Origin: Lunularia cruciata
Taxonomy: Eukaryota > Streptophyta > Marchantiopsida > Lunulariales > Lunulariaceae
Reading direction: 5' to 3'
Assembly (NCBI GenBank): GCA_948567375.1
Contig: OX419758.1
Span: 42,795,473 to 42,859,472 of the forward strand
DNA: 64,000 bases
The notes under the pieces were generated by a model that searched no databases, was not told where the DNA came from, and worked only from the letters and a program-made list of their open reading frames with translations. The position numbers were made by a program, and so were the translations under genes. Shown here piece after piece: positions 23,700 through 36,337 of the stretch. The stretch's first letter is position 1. Each line of letters begins with the position of its first letter.

Positions 23700-24300
23700 T
23701 TGCACTCTTGAAGCTCTTGCACCCAAGAATATACACTCTGAGTCATTGATGAAAATAATAAAAAAAGTCTGAGATAAAGAGCACACTTTAATTACCCCAT
23801 TGTGCTAAAGATAGATTCAAAGCTCAAAGAAGATACTCTCATAACAACCTTCTCATAAAGTCTAAATATATCACTAACTAAATTCTTTGAAATTCATTGA
23901 TTAACTATATATTCACTTGGAGCTTGATTGAGTACCTTATCATAGGCCTTTTTGAAATTAATAAAATTAGTATAGAAAGCTTTTCCAAATATCTGTGTAC
24001 TTCCACCACAAAACATGAAGCATAATAGATGATCCAAAGTGTTATAGTCTGATCTCCAATGTACTTTACACTTGGCACATGAATTTGACTTTTGAGCCCA
24101 AGTACTCAACTTGAATTCCAAAATATGTATATATAGTTTAGCAGAGATACTTCTCATTAGAATAGTGCAATAGTTTGTAATAATATCTTCTTGCAATACT
24201 TGTGAATAGAGATACCTTCTTCAAAAACCAACTATCAAGAAAACTACATGAGATAGCTTCATTCAAGAGAGAAATGAGTATGGAATTTGATTATCATCAC
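23700..24300 (-). pseudogene. Decayed LINE reverse-transcriptase remnant
   Basis: The minus frame at 23894-24196 contains YNTLDHLL and then FINFKKAYDKV, which resemble the (S/T)TxDHxxxL and FVDFxKAFDxV motifs of L1-like plant LINEs. It is very AT-rich and broken on both sides, and a full element cannot be drawn. This LINE type differs from the elements at 51-59 kb. Confidence 0.45.
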
Positions 24301-25908
24301 TTTATTTCACAAGTTCAACACAAAATCCATCAAGATCTTCAACCTTACCATTGGCTAGCTTCTTAAGCCAAGATTCAAAATAATCTTTAAAATGGTCAAA
24401 GGAGATACAACACTATGTACATATATGAAGCACTTGGAATGAAGTAGAGATCTCTTATGTAATTATAGAGCTTTTTCAAATCCAAAGATGTTGAAAAAGA
24501 CTAACAATAATTTTTTTCCAAAAAGTCTTGGGATTATATTTAACTCAATGTATAACTCAATCCATTTAAGCTTTGGAAAAGTTATCTTCTTGAATCCACC
24601 TATAAGAAAAACCATAACTAGTCTAAGAGGAAAATCAACTAAATAATAAGATTAGATAGAACAAGTTTGTTAATGGTAATCAATTAGAGTCAACATGTAG
24701 TCATAGTACCATGGGAAGTAGCAATTTATATCAAGTACTCAAAGAATAAGCAAAGAGCAAGACGACAAGAACAATAACAAAGGAGGGAGTAAATGGAGTT
24801 GGAGATGAGAAGAGCTTGGGGTGCCATAAGGGACTTTGTATATTATGAGGAAGAGGAATTAGATTAGAGGTGGATGCATACTTAAGAATATCAACATTCT
24901 AGAGCAAATGTGTAAATATTATACAATTTGTCATATAATATTAGATGTAAAAAAGAATAAAAATTCGCACTATATCTATGACACTTGTGAAAATAACTAT
25001 CATATAAGAACTCCTTGTATGGTTGAAAGAATATATTTTCTAAGATCTTTAAAGACATTGAGATCATGGTTGGAAAGGTCAAAGTGTGATTATGAATGTG
25101 GTTATAAAGGAACAATTAATTAATGGTTATGAACAGAAATTTGACAAACTAAAAGTTATAAAGTAATTGTGGATGTGAGACTAATGGTTGATTGTGAATG
25201 AATGAAAGTTAAAGTTAATCATAAAAAAAAATGATTAAATAATCTTAAATAAACCATGGTATAAATCAGTAAAAAAATTAAATAACCAATAATAATTAAG
25301 TAATGAAAGAAAACATGAGACAAATTTACAAAATTCAAGGACTACAAGATTAAAAGCATGAAATTGCAACAAATAATATATATGCCACTTACCATACCTA
25401 AACCACTATTGTTGTATGGCTTATCTAATGTATATAGAAGTAGTATCATATGCTTCTAAACAAAAAAAAGAGGCAGTTAAACACAAGCCATGATACTGCA
25501 TTCTCAATGTGCAAACAAGTTGTATATGAGGAGATAAGTTGGACAGTAAAGTAGAGTTTTTTAACATATTTATACAACTTTTTCAAATCCAAGGATCAAA
25601 AATATTATTCTTCCAATAAGCCTTGGGATTATACTTAATTGAATGCTATATTTAATACATTTACCGATAGAAAATCTCTCTTCCTCATAAATTTTCTATA
25701 AAAAAGAAAGATAATTTTGTGTGCAATTTGATCAAAAAGATTATCTATAGCTTTGATCCTTGTAGCTCTGTAATCTTTATCATACCACTTATTGCAAGGA
25801 AGACCAATCCACCTCATACAATACACTCTTTGAAAGAAAGTTGCTAAAGTATATTGAGGAAGTCTAATGAGTTGATCATTTTGTTGCTTAAAATCAAACT
25901 CTAGTCTA
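24301..25908. other. AT-rich repeat-derived DNA, no gene seen
   Basis: A phrase around TTTTTCAAATCCAA...CTTGGGATTATA occurs at 24475-24545 and again at 25575-25640, an old duplication. A 105-codon minus frame at 25635-25952 has no recognisable domain. Confidence 0.35.
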
Positions 25909-26145
25909 CAAAATTGGGACGAGGAAAAGATATAATTTTTTTTGATGTACATACATCACACATTTCCTCTTTCATCCATCAATTTCCATTGCAAGTTTTT
26001 GACAAGCTTCAATTAACTCAAAGGTGGACAACACAACAACAGAAGCCAAGGTTTCAAACAAAGAAAGACTAAAATATTCAAACCCATTCATGTATGAAGT
26101 AAGCAAATATAATTCAAACCCAACACAAAACATCTAAATAGAGCC
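25909..26145. repeat. Decayed second copy of the YY1 leader region
   Basis: Starting at ACAAAATTGGGACGAGG, this segment matches 9395-9655 for about 240 bp. Almost all differences replace C by T or G by A here. It carries no coding exon of YY1. It shows that a piece of the YY1 upstream region was duplicated about 16 kb away and then decayed. Confidence 0.75.
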
Positions 26146-28077
26146 AGAAAAATTTCCTAACCTGAATTCTATAAATTCTTCACTTGAGATGTTTGAACCA
26201 AACTCCAAATGAAAAATTTCACTCGAAACATGAATTCAACTCCAATCAACAAAACTACTACAATCATTGGGGAGAGAAAAATACCAGTCACAACATCAAA
26301 TTTGAACACCAAACACAACCAAGTGAAATCATGCTTCTCCTACTATTGCACTTTGGGAGACAAGAACAACAAAGGTTCATCCAAACAAATATGCAAGATC
26401 AAACACGATTGATGAATATGTTGCAATGATTGGATTGAATTCCATTCTCAAGTCCCAATTCATCAACCAAGAAAAGAGCAAAAAATCTGCATAGTTTACC
26501 AATTTGTACTACTAATGGTGACTAATTGAACAAGTTAAGCTCTTTAACTTGTTTTTCCATTTGAAAATATTATGTACTTTATTATGTATAGCTTAAAATT
26601 TTAAATTAACAATGAATTAATATGTATGATTATAAAAATAAAGTTGATTGGATTAACATGATTAATATTCTCAAATTTTCACATATATATGTTTTTTGTT
26701 GTTTATAGTTTCACTCGTAGGCCTACATACGATGCAATTATACAAGAGTTCTACTTGACTTTTGGACTTGTATATATACATCTACCACTATTTTATTCAT
26801 ATATGGTTTTTTTCCATGTGGTCTTTGAAGGTTTGCTTATGGACACGTGGGTCCACCTTGTCCACCACTTCATCTAAGGCAGATTTTGCCTCTTTTCTTT
26901 GCCCTTTCCTATGATGCTCTATGTCCTTTCATGCTTTTTCTTACTTCTTTGTTCTTTCCTTTTTACACTTCAGCTTTGCTTTTCTTGTTTGAGTAGACTT
27001 GCCTCTTCCCTTGCAATGCTGATGTTTCATGCTTCACTCTCATTTTACTAACAAACCTTTGCTTTACACTTTCTCATTGTTATGTCATAAATTTTCTCTA
27101 TATTGATGGATGTTTGTGAATTCAAGGATCCATCAGGTATGTCTATATTCCTTCCCTCCTCTTACTCATGTTGATTCATTTCTTTCTTGCATGATCCTCA
27201 TCATGTGGTTGAGACTCCTTCATTTATTTATGTGCTTGCACTTCTGCTTGCTCTTTCTTTCCACACTCCCACTTTTACTTCTGTTCTTCAGTTCTTTTTA
27301 CCTTCCCATTACGTATGAGCGTCACTTTAGGGAAGAGATCAAGTTTGCCTTAGCATTCATGAATTTTTGAGCATAAACTCAATACAAGTGGTATTGCCAC
27401 TTGCTCATCTGCTTTGGCACTACATGAGGCATTGATGAAATTGCATGTGTTTTTGTGGAGGTTTATTATGGCCACCTCCTACTTCCCTTTGTTGTTTAGT
27501 GTCTCAAGACTCAAGCGTCCATAGTGCTTGTTGCAATATACTTGATATCTTGTCCTCTTTTGCTTTGCTCTTGTACCTTGTTACACTTTGACATATCTCT
27601 ACAACCACACCATCCATGCGCTCTTGCATTGTTCCATTGTTCCATTCCCCAACTAATTTCTTCCCTGTTATTTTTCCTTTGCTCTTTGCTTGATTCATGG
27701 TTTGTATTCTCGCATCTATTGTGTTCCTACTAGACTCCAAACCACATTTTTATTTTTCATCATTTGTGCACTACTTATTGGTGGTCTATTACACAATGTT
27801 TTATTTTTCTTGTAGTTCTTCATTCCTTTGAGCCTTGCTCTATGTCCACCTAGTCAATCATTTTAGTCTCTTGAGCCATGCTTCGTGTTCATCTAGTTAG
27901 TCCTTTATGTCTCTTGAGCATTACTCCAAGTCAAGCATTACTTGCAACCTCTATTTGTTATTGTTCATGGTCTACCTCTCTATATGCCTCAAACCATATA
28001 TGACTCTGTTGGGTCTTGGTCTTTGTTCAGTCCAAGTTTTGATTCTCACATTGACTCTCCATTATTCACCCCAATAA
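26146..28077. other. Gene-poor DNA; pyrimidine-rich plus strand from about 26880
   Basis: From about 26880 onward the plus strand is strongly enriched in T and C, with few A/G runs, up to the end of the satellite near 29130. Short frames here are a by-product of that bias. No element could be named. Confidence 0.4.
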
Positions 28078-29055
28078 TTGTGTTCCTTTTATAGGTCCTT
28101 TTAATTCTATTTATTGCTTTACCAATCCCAAGGTTCACATCAGCCTCCTCCGGTCAACCACTTCTTGTTCATAGCATTTGTTTCATCCTCATTTCTTGTA
28201 CCATGTTGACTCACCTCTGTCCATGTTAAACTTACTGTTCATGGTCCCTATTATGTCTATGTTTGCCAATAACCATGTTTCTTTTATAGGTCCTTTTAAT
28301 TCTATGTATTGCTTTACCAATCAAAAGGTCCACATCAGCCTCCTCCGGTCAACCACTTCTTGTTCATAGCATTTGTTTCATCCTCATTTCTTGTACCATG
28401 TTGACTCACCTCCGTCCATGTTAAACTTACTGTTCATGGTCCCTATTATGCCTATGTTTGCCAATAACCATGTTTCTTTTATAGGTCCTTTTAATTCTAT
28501 GTATTGCTTTACCAATCAAAAGGTCCACATCAGCCTCCTCCGGTCAACCACTTCTTGTTCATAGCATTTGTTTTATCCTCATTTCTTGTACCATGTTGAC
28601 TCACCTCCGTCCATGTCATACTTATTGTTCATGGTCACTATTCTGCCCATGTTTGCCAGTAACCATGTTTCTTTTATAGTTCCTTCTTCTCATTCTACTT
28701 ATTGCTTTACCAATCCCAAGGTCAACATCAGCCTCCTCCGGTCAGCCACTTCTTATTCATAGCATTTGTTTCAATCTCATTTCTTGTACCATGTTAACTC
28801 ACCTCCATCCATGTTAGACTTATTGTTCATGGTCACTATTCTGCCCATGTTTGTTGATAACTATGTTTCTCTTATAGGTCTTTCTTCTCATTCTACTTAT
28901 TGCTTTACCAGTCCCAAGGTCCACATCAGCATCTTCCAGTCAGACACTTCCTATTCATAGCATTAGTTTCATCATAGTTTCTTGTACCATGTCTACTCAC
29001 CTTTGTCCACGTCAAACTTATTGTTCATTGTCGTTATTCTGTCTTCGTTAGGCAT
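28078..29055 (+). repeat. Satellite array, 195-198 bp unit
   Basis: About five units in head-to-tail order, the first and last incomplete. Unit starts fall at 28178, 28373, 28568 and 28766, giving periods of 195, 195 and 198 bp. Each unit contains a 63-64 codon frame that ends at the same TAG, so the period is a multiple of three. Units 1 and 2 are nearly identical; the later ones are more diverged. Confidence 0.9.
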
Positions 29056-31150
29056 TACTCTTTGACTCACCTCATGAAAACTATTTTTGTTTCATAGTTG
29101 TATTTTCTTTTTTCTATTAATAAAAGACTTTGGATACTAATTTTATTTTTCATTCATTTTTAGTAACATCAATAAGATTTTAAGTCAAATCACTATAATA
29201 ACAAAACTTAACAGATAAATGTTAACTACAAATTAATTCAAACAAATAAATTTTGAAAAATGTAATATTATTTAAATTTATTTTTTCATTTTTAATGAGA
29301 ATAATTTCATGAGGTTGGAATGTATTTCTTATTGGATTGTATTATCTATATTAAATTATCTCAATGCGAAGTAAGGATATAATTTCTTGTTATCTCAATA
29401 GTATTATTGAAAAAGTGTTAAATTTCAACATAAAAATAAACTAGTAAATTATTAAGTATACATAAAGTATGTCTCAATAAAGTGGACCATATGCTATTAA
29501 TAGATTACAAATTGCATTAAACTTTCATTTTGTTTATATAAGACATTAATGAACATTTAGTTTGTTTTATGTAATCTTTTTCTAATAGGTAAGAAAATCA
29601 AAAAATTAAAGAAGACTTAGCATAAGCATAAGTATGATATCTTTAAGGGAAGAAGATTAAAAGTAGTTGTTTTTTACATTGACACTTAACATTATTAAGG
29701 AAGAAGTTTAAGTATGTTAGTAAGATCCATATATATATATATATATTCCTTTTAACAAGATATGGATCTATTATGAGTATAATAATCTCACACAATACAA
29801 AACTAAGATGAATATAACACTATTTGAAGTATTATGATTATATTTTGAATCTTTTGTGATTCATTCTATACTCATAAACTGTCATTGATCTCAATCTCAA
29901 GTATTAGGAGGAAATTGAGAAAGTGCACTTCCACACATTTCAATCAATTTGACAAATGAATTACAATAAAGTCTTCCTTTCCTTAGCATGCATCCCATCT
30001 AGATAGCTACTTCTTATCAAAAACTTATTTGATAAGAAATGAAGGTATTTGGACCTCTTAAGTGACCAAAATGGGCATAAGATCTTAATCCAATAAAGAA
30101 CCATCTACTAATTCAACTCTATCATGATTATAGGCTTGAGATAATAAATCAATATTCATATGTTTCTTTCTCAGCTTATCCTCAATGGTGTAACCATACC
30201 CAAATAAGAATATCATCCACCTAGTTTGCCTCTCTTCCACCTAGTCTTATTGGAAATGTACTTTTAAGGCTTTGTGATATATTGCCTCCGATTGCTTTTA
30301 GATGTCCACTTTTTAAAAATAAGTAAAATCAACTAAGAGTTCTAAAAATAGTTTTCTTGAATGAGATCATTTGAATTCAGTTTTGAGTGTTTTTCAACAA
30401 TAAGAACAACATCCAGCTTGGAATGTGAGTAAACACTAAATTTTATATCAAATGAGCAATAGAGTAAACAACAATCAAGACACCTATATGCAATCCAAGT
30501 AGCAAACAAGACACCTATATTCAATCAAAAACACAATCTAGAATTGGACAGCTAAAACAAATCTGAAGAAGTATGACAATTGTATTCCAATCAATTAGTA
30601 TTAAAATTTGTTGAAACCAAAATTTATTACTAACCCTTCCTTTTATAACATTGAAATGTTCCTTTTATGTTGAAACAATTTGTTTACTTGCATAAGGTAT
30701 TAAATTATCCTGTTCATCTTCATATTCTTAACTAGAATGCATGCCATAACTTATTATAAGCATTAGTATAAATGATAAAAGGTTTATTTAAATCAAGTTT
30801 AGCAAGAATAAAAGCAAAAATACATATATTAAGCTACTCAAAAGATCTAAGTGCCTTTGTATTTTCTACAATCACCATGTAATCTATATCTGTAATCTGT
30901 AATCCATGTAACCTATTATTCCAAAGAATTTGTGCCACTTTCTCAAGCTTTCAAGGAATTGAAGTTTGAGTATCTTCCTTACCTTTTCAAGATCCACTAT
31001 TGTTCAATCTTTGAAAATGACATACCCCAAGATTAAACCTTATTTAGAACCAAAGATGCACTTCTACGAGTTGAGTGATAACTTAACCTCATCTAAGCAT
31101 TGCAAGATTTTGATCAAATGCTCAAAGTTCTCATCCTTACTCCCATATTG
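29056..31150. other. AT-rich intergenic DNA with a short (AT)n run
   Basis: A dinucleotide AT repeat lies at 29729-29746. On the minus strand, 30235-30190 reads like a worn reverse-transcriptase 'VDDILI' stretch, but I cannot support a full element. No gene is seen. Confidence 0.35.
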
Positions 31151-31154
31151 TAAT

Positions 31155-31450
31155 ACCAATAGTTAGACATATTAGCTAGAGGTGAAAATTTGCTTGGTAA
31201 CATCTGGAAGGTATTATATTTGATAGGCTAGATAGATCAGATAGAGGTGTCAACAAAAGAGTACTTCTACTAATGTGCAAGAACCAAAATAACATGAATG
31301 TACAATACCAAAAGCTAAACATATCATCTAGAGGTGAAAATTGGCTTGGTAACATCTGGAAGGATGCTATACATGATGGGCCAAGTAGATCAGATAGAAT
31401 TGTCACCAAAAGATGAATTCTATTAATAGGGTAGGAGTTAGAAATAGCAT
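31155..31450. repeat. Two-copy tandem repeat, about 150 bp
   Basis: AGAGGTGAAAATT(T/G)GCTTGGT and AACATCTGGAAGG occur at about 31172 and about 31330, followed in both by a GTAGATCAGATAGA-like phrase. It may derive from the terminal repeat of the gypsy remnant beside it. Confidence 0.7.
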
Positions 31451-31869
31451 GGAAACTTTAGAGCCAATTTTAGAGGCCTAAATGGATGAATTAGGCCTCA
31501 AAAATATGCAGATCCCCCCCCTTCTCGAAGAAAGAAATGTTGGCTTTCCCTCCCCCAATTTTGTCTCATCTAGAGCTTTCTAGTGATACCTCACCCACAC
31601 AATTTAGAGATCCATATAAGAAGATTCCCTAAATATTCCCTAAAGTCAAAGAATGTTTGACCAGCCACATAGGATCAGAACAAACATGTGACCCATGCAT
31701 GAAAGTAATCTAAGTGTAAAGATCACTAACATGTGACCAATCCATGTACCATGATGGAGTTTCCTTTGTGGAAGTCCTTTTTGCTATACAATATAGTCAA
31801 GGTGCTCCTTTGGACGCATCGGAGGTTGAGTGTGAAATTTGGTGTTTATTCTTCTGTGTTTCTCTTAAG

Positions 31870-32290
31870 GTCTCATATCCTCAGAAGATTACACATATAC
31901 ACATATGTCATCAATGAGATATTGCAGAAATTTCCCAATGAAAGGTTCAAACACCTTGTCCATGAACCATTGAAATACATATTAAGCACAAAATGTAGGA
32001 TCTTAAAGGCATAAGTATCCCAAGATGTGGAACATGACAAGGTGTTAATACTTTGATGCAATCTTTGTTTGGTTAAGGATATTATAACCATCTCAAATTT
32101 ATATTCTTCAAGACTTTAGACCTTCCATAATATCATCAATGAATGGTAAGAGCTAGTAGTACTTCTTTGTAACAACATAAAACTTATGTTAATCCATACA
32201 TGATCAATGTTAACTATTTTCTCTTCAACATCATAATTGGAGACATCCATTTTAGCTCAACAATAAATGGAACTTCCTTGACTTTATAAA
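31870..32290 (-). pseudogene. Remnant of a second Ty3/gypsy reverse transcriptase
   Basis: Read on the minus strand, about 31990-31880 gives MDKVFEPFIGKFLQYLIDDI, close to the FMxxVFxxFIGxFVxVxxDD region of gypsy RT. Further upstream (about 32140), LPFIDDIMEGL resembles the YPLPxIDxxLD motif. The rest is broken by stops and AT-rich substitutions. It is unrelated in detail to the methyltransferase element. Confidence 0.5.
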
Positions 32291-32299
32291 TATATTCGT

Positions 32300-35200
32300 T
32301 CATAACCATAGTTGTTGTTGGATACATAAAAGAATTGTTTTAATAAAAAGGTCTTTTATATGTCTATACCTCAAATTGATACTCCTCCAAGATGCATTTA
32401 TTGAGATTGTTATTATTAAAAGAAAGCATATGATGAACTTGTTGCAAAATGCATTGAATATCTCTTTCTTATCTTGAAAGATTTGGACCATATAAATGAG
32501 TATAGATAGTTCTCTTAAGTATTAATATTGATTATCAAGAGCTTTCAAAACCTTTAAGTTAGTTATAAAATACATGACACAAAAAAGATGCAAATCTAAA
32601 GTAAACTATGAGTCATCTTCATCTAAAGAGATCTACTCCTTCATGCTTATGTCCACATTCAGAGATCCTCCTTTCGAATTTTTGATTCTTAATAGTTGGA
32701 AGATGGTAAATCTGAATATGAAGTATATTTGATATAATAAGAAGAACTAAAATTCAATATTTGAATGGCTCAATCTTGAAGTATCTCTTATAAAATTAAT
32801 CTATTAGACCTATTTCTAGACACCATGATGCTCCAAGTAGCAAACCATACTTAGGTTCTTGCAAGAATTTAGAAGTCATTAAATTTTGAACTCCCACAAT
32901 AAAAACTACTACCTAGATTCTTGCAAAATTTTGAAAGTCATTAAATTTTGAACTCCCATAACAAAAACTACCATTGTGTCCATCACACCCACTAATCTGA
33001 CATAATTCTCCCATTAAAAAAACAACCATTGTGTCCATTGCACCCATTAATCTGACTTAATTTGTGTTTCAAATCTATTTCTATGTATCATTAAAGCAAT
33101 CTCTGTATACTTTGTAAATTGGTTTTAAGGGATAAAGAGCTATTATTATTAAGCTCCCTCTTACCAAAGGTGCAAGAGTGTTGCTCATATGAGTTGGTAC
33201 AAGTCTAATTTAGCATTTGTTAAATGAAGGTGCAAGAGTTACCAAAGAATTTTGCAAATCTATCCAAAACTCATATGGTATAATATTGGATTACATAGTG
33301 TGCAATTTTCTTTATGGAATGAAATTACTATGTGTGTTCTTTATGGAGAATAACTTCTAATTTTGAGGTAATTTAGACTTTTTACATTTTGTGTCTTCTT
33401 GACTCCATTACATGTATTCCTTGTGTGTGCATTTATAATTAGTTCCAATACTATGCTTGTGAACAATATAGAAATTATTATACACAAATTTTTAATTAAT
33501 CTCTCTCAAATAATATTCATTAGTGAGACTACATACGTAAATGCATCCTTGATGTTATGATTGCATAATCTTATATAAACTTTAGAGATACATTTACAAG
33601 CCTCATATGATGCTAGTGTTGCATTTACTACTCTATAGCCTTCTACTTTGCTTTATTTTATCTCTTGCTTCTTGTATAACTCAAACTACTTCTAAGCTCA
33701 TTTTGTAAGGTAGGATTTAAAGCAATCTATGACCTATTAGGATTTTTATCTTATGACGACCATTATCTTCCAATTGATTATAGTCTCATAGTTACTTTGA
33801 GATCAAGAAATCATTCATCCCATATTAATCTCTTTGAGTGTTTGTGGTTGAGAGTGTTTAGTTTGTGAAACAAGTACTCCTAGTTGGAATGGAACTATCC
33901 TTTCTAGTCATAAATATTTAGAAGTATTTAAGTCTTATAGCAAAAGACTCTCTTCTCTTCTTATTCCAAGTTAATAAATTCAAAATTAGAACACACATCC
34001 TCATTGTGCTTACTCTCAATGATAGTTATACATATAAGGATTCTATCCCTTTACTTCTATTTTGCAAAGGAGGTGCATTTCCTCTATACCTTCCTCTCTA
34101 TAATTTATTTTTTTCATCGATTCCTTTCTTGTTGAGAGGTAAAAATTGAATAGCTCTTTTAGATATGACCTCTATTTATACAACCAAAAAAGTTGTTTAT
34201 CATTCAAATTGATGTTTTTTGGTCTCTTCTATATTGATAATAACTATGGCTTCTAGATTCTTTACTAATATTATGGCTCACCTCTCTATTCTCCCATAGT
34301 TGTACTACATCAATCTTTGATCTAAATATTGCTCTATGGTGGTTTGTAATGGATCTCCTTGTAGGTGCAAAAATTGGAGCAATTTCTATCAGTACAATCT
34401 TTACAACCAAAGGATCAAAATCAATACCATGCTAGTGGAGGATGTGCTTCCATCATCACCAAAACACTCTCATCCTTTTCTAAACTCTCTATCATAACAG
34501 ATTTTAATCTTTATGACTTCTACCTTAGAAGGTAGAAGTAGGTTTCTCATACTTCATCATACTTTGAATTTTTGGATTCAACTCTTGCAACAAAACACTT
34601 GGTGAACATGACTCTTGAAAATTTCTCATTACTTGGTTACTTTTTTTCTAATTTTCTGAAACACCTTCTTGGTACCTTGTGCCTAGTTTAGTAAATGACC
34701 TTGAGTTCACCATGGAGCAATCATTAAAAAATGATTGATCCATGATGTATATAGATGCACAAATATATAGTATATATAGAATGCAATGACATAAGCATTT
34801 GGACATTTGACATTTTGACATTCGGATGTATTACATCCAAATGTGTGATATCCCATCTCAAAATATACATTGCTAATCGATGGATTGCAGTTTTCAAACT
34901 TTAGTACAATATTTACCTTTTACACACAAAATAATTTCAATATACATCACAAAAGTATATGAACAACAGAAAAGCTTCTTTTAGACGGGATTCTTAATGT
35001 TCATTTGATATTCACAAGTTGATTGGTTTCACAAACCAACTTCCAAAATCATAACAAGTGAAGTAAACTACACTTAATGAGGATAAAGAGGCATTGAATG
35101 ACAACACTGGATCATTAGACCAGGCCGTTGAATAATTCCAGGCATATTTAATGAAGCACAAACGGTGGTTTGCAGCTACACAGCAGATGATTGAAAGCTT

Positions 35201-35499
35201 GAGTTAGTTGAAGTTAGCTGCAAAATATCCCGGTGAAATAGCTTTACAAAGTGATATGGCATTGCTTTGTGAGCCAGAGATTATAAGAAGTCGGCTGACG
35301 GACGGACTCCAATAAGCAAAGTATCACATCCTTGGAGCACACAAATGAGATAGGATTGTAATTGTATCTAACCAAGAAAAGCTGAGGACGCTTAAAACCT
35401 GGAGCGAATGCCATTCTCGTTTTTTATGTGAAAATTGAAAAAGATATACGTATCTTATCATCATTTGGGTAGGTTTGAGTTGCTTATAACAAGGCATAC
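32300..35499. other. AT-rich repeat-derived DNA, no gene seen
   Basis: Short tandem duplications occur at 32865-33060 (CATTAAATTTTGAACTCCCA twice, and CAACCATTGTGTCCAT-like twice). A 68-codon minus frame at 34204-34410 looks like worn retroelement coding sequence but cannot be assigned. Confidence 0.35.
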
Positions 35500-35655
35500 A
35501 TGAGATAGGATATGATATCTCGTCCTTTCTCATATAGACTCTATTGGGGCTTAGCCCCATGTTACTTTTGTTTTTTGTTTTTTTTGTCTCTCCCTTGTTC
35601 GGCTGGCTTGATGGGGTCTTCCCATCCTTCATTTTTCCTACGCGGTCGCCTTTCC
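35500..35655 (+). mobile_element. 5'-truncated 3' end of the C2H2/RLE LINE family
   Basis: Contains CTCATATAGACTCTATTGGG, the inverted GGGGCTTAGCCCC, TTTTTTGTCTCTCCCTTGT and the 3' terminus TACGCGGTCGCCTTT. The same ordered motifs, on the opposite strand, end the elements at 51604, 55653 and 63160. Only the last 155 bases are present, as expected of an incomplete reverse-transcription product. Confidence 0.8.
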
Positions 35656-36337
35656 CCCTTTTAGAAGTCAAGTGAGAAGAGAAGATGGGTTGTATAACGC
35701 CCTCCACTTTAGATTGGACACAAATAATGTGATACCATCACATTTATTTCAGGCTAATCGAAAGAAGTACGAGAAATGTAGGATCGAGGGCAGCAGCGCG
35801 AGGCTGGATGAGATCGACGGCAGGGAAATAACCAAGTTGGTTTATGGACGTGGAACGTAGTGACCTTTGGATATAAAATCCGAGGACCAGGAGAAATCGA
35901 GATTTAATAGAGGAAAAGGGGCCTGTCGGGTGTCCAGGGAACAACCGGAGAGTAACCAGGGGTTAAGGGGACCGGGTCTATGGCTGGTCTGGAGGAAGGA
36001 GGTCGAGCAGGGTTGTGGAGGAACGCTTGCCCTAGAGAACAAGGAGGTGCTCTGCATGTTGCATTGGTGCAGCCAAGCCCTGGCTTGGCTTCTCGAGCTC
36101 TTCGCTGACGTCTGTCTGTGTGACACTACCAATGCATAGTCCAGTCACAGTAAATGCAAGCGAAGGATCCACAAGCTTTGTCTTTCAGTTAGTATTACTA
36201 TGAGCATGGGAAGGACCTGGCCAACTTCTCGAGGACTTCTTTAGGGCTTAGGGCTTTACATTTTTAGGGTATGTAAATGAGATTGGAAGGAATTGATTAT
36301 TGGTTGCAGATGTGAGTGGAAGGGGGAGGGTGTGGAA
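35656..36337 (+). promoter_or_regulatory. WDR75 upstream region with telo-box-like motifs
   Basis: TTTAGGGCTTAGGGC (about 36240-36254) and TTTTTAGGGTA (about 36261-36271) lie 65-100 bp before the start codon. Their complement, CCCTAA, is the core of the telo-box found in many plant ribosome-biogenesis promoters, which fits this gene. The transcription start cannot be placed. The open frames at 35867-36139 look like chance. Confidence 0.5.

Noticed and set aside
28178..28960. Four small membrane-protein genes in tandem
   Set aside because: They are copies of one satellite unit in pyrimidine-rich DNA; the hydrophobic residues follow from base composition.
36240..36271. Interstitial telomere array
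   Set aside because: Only three TTAGGG cores with irregular spacing; better explained as promoter telo-box motifs.
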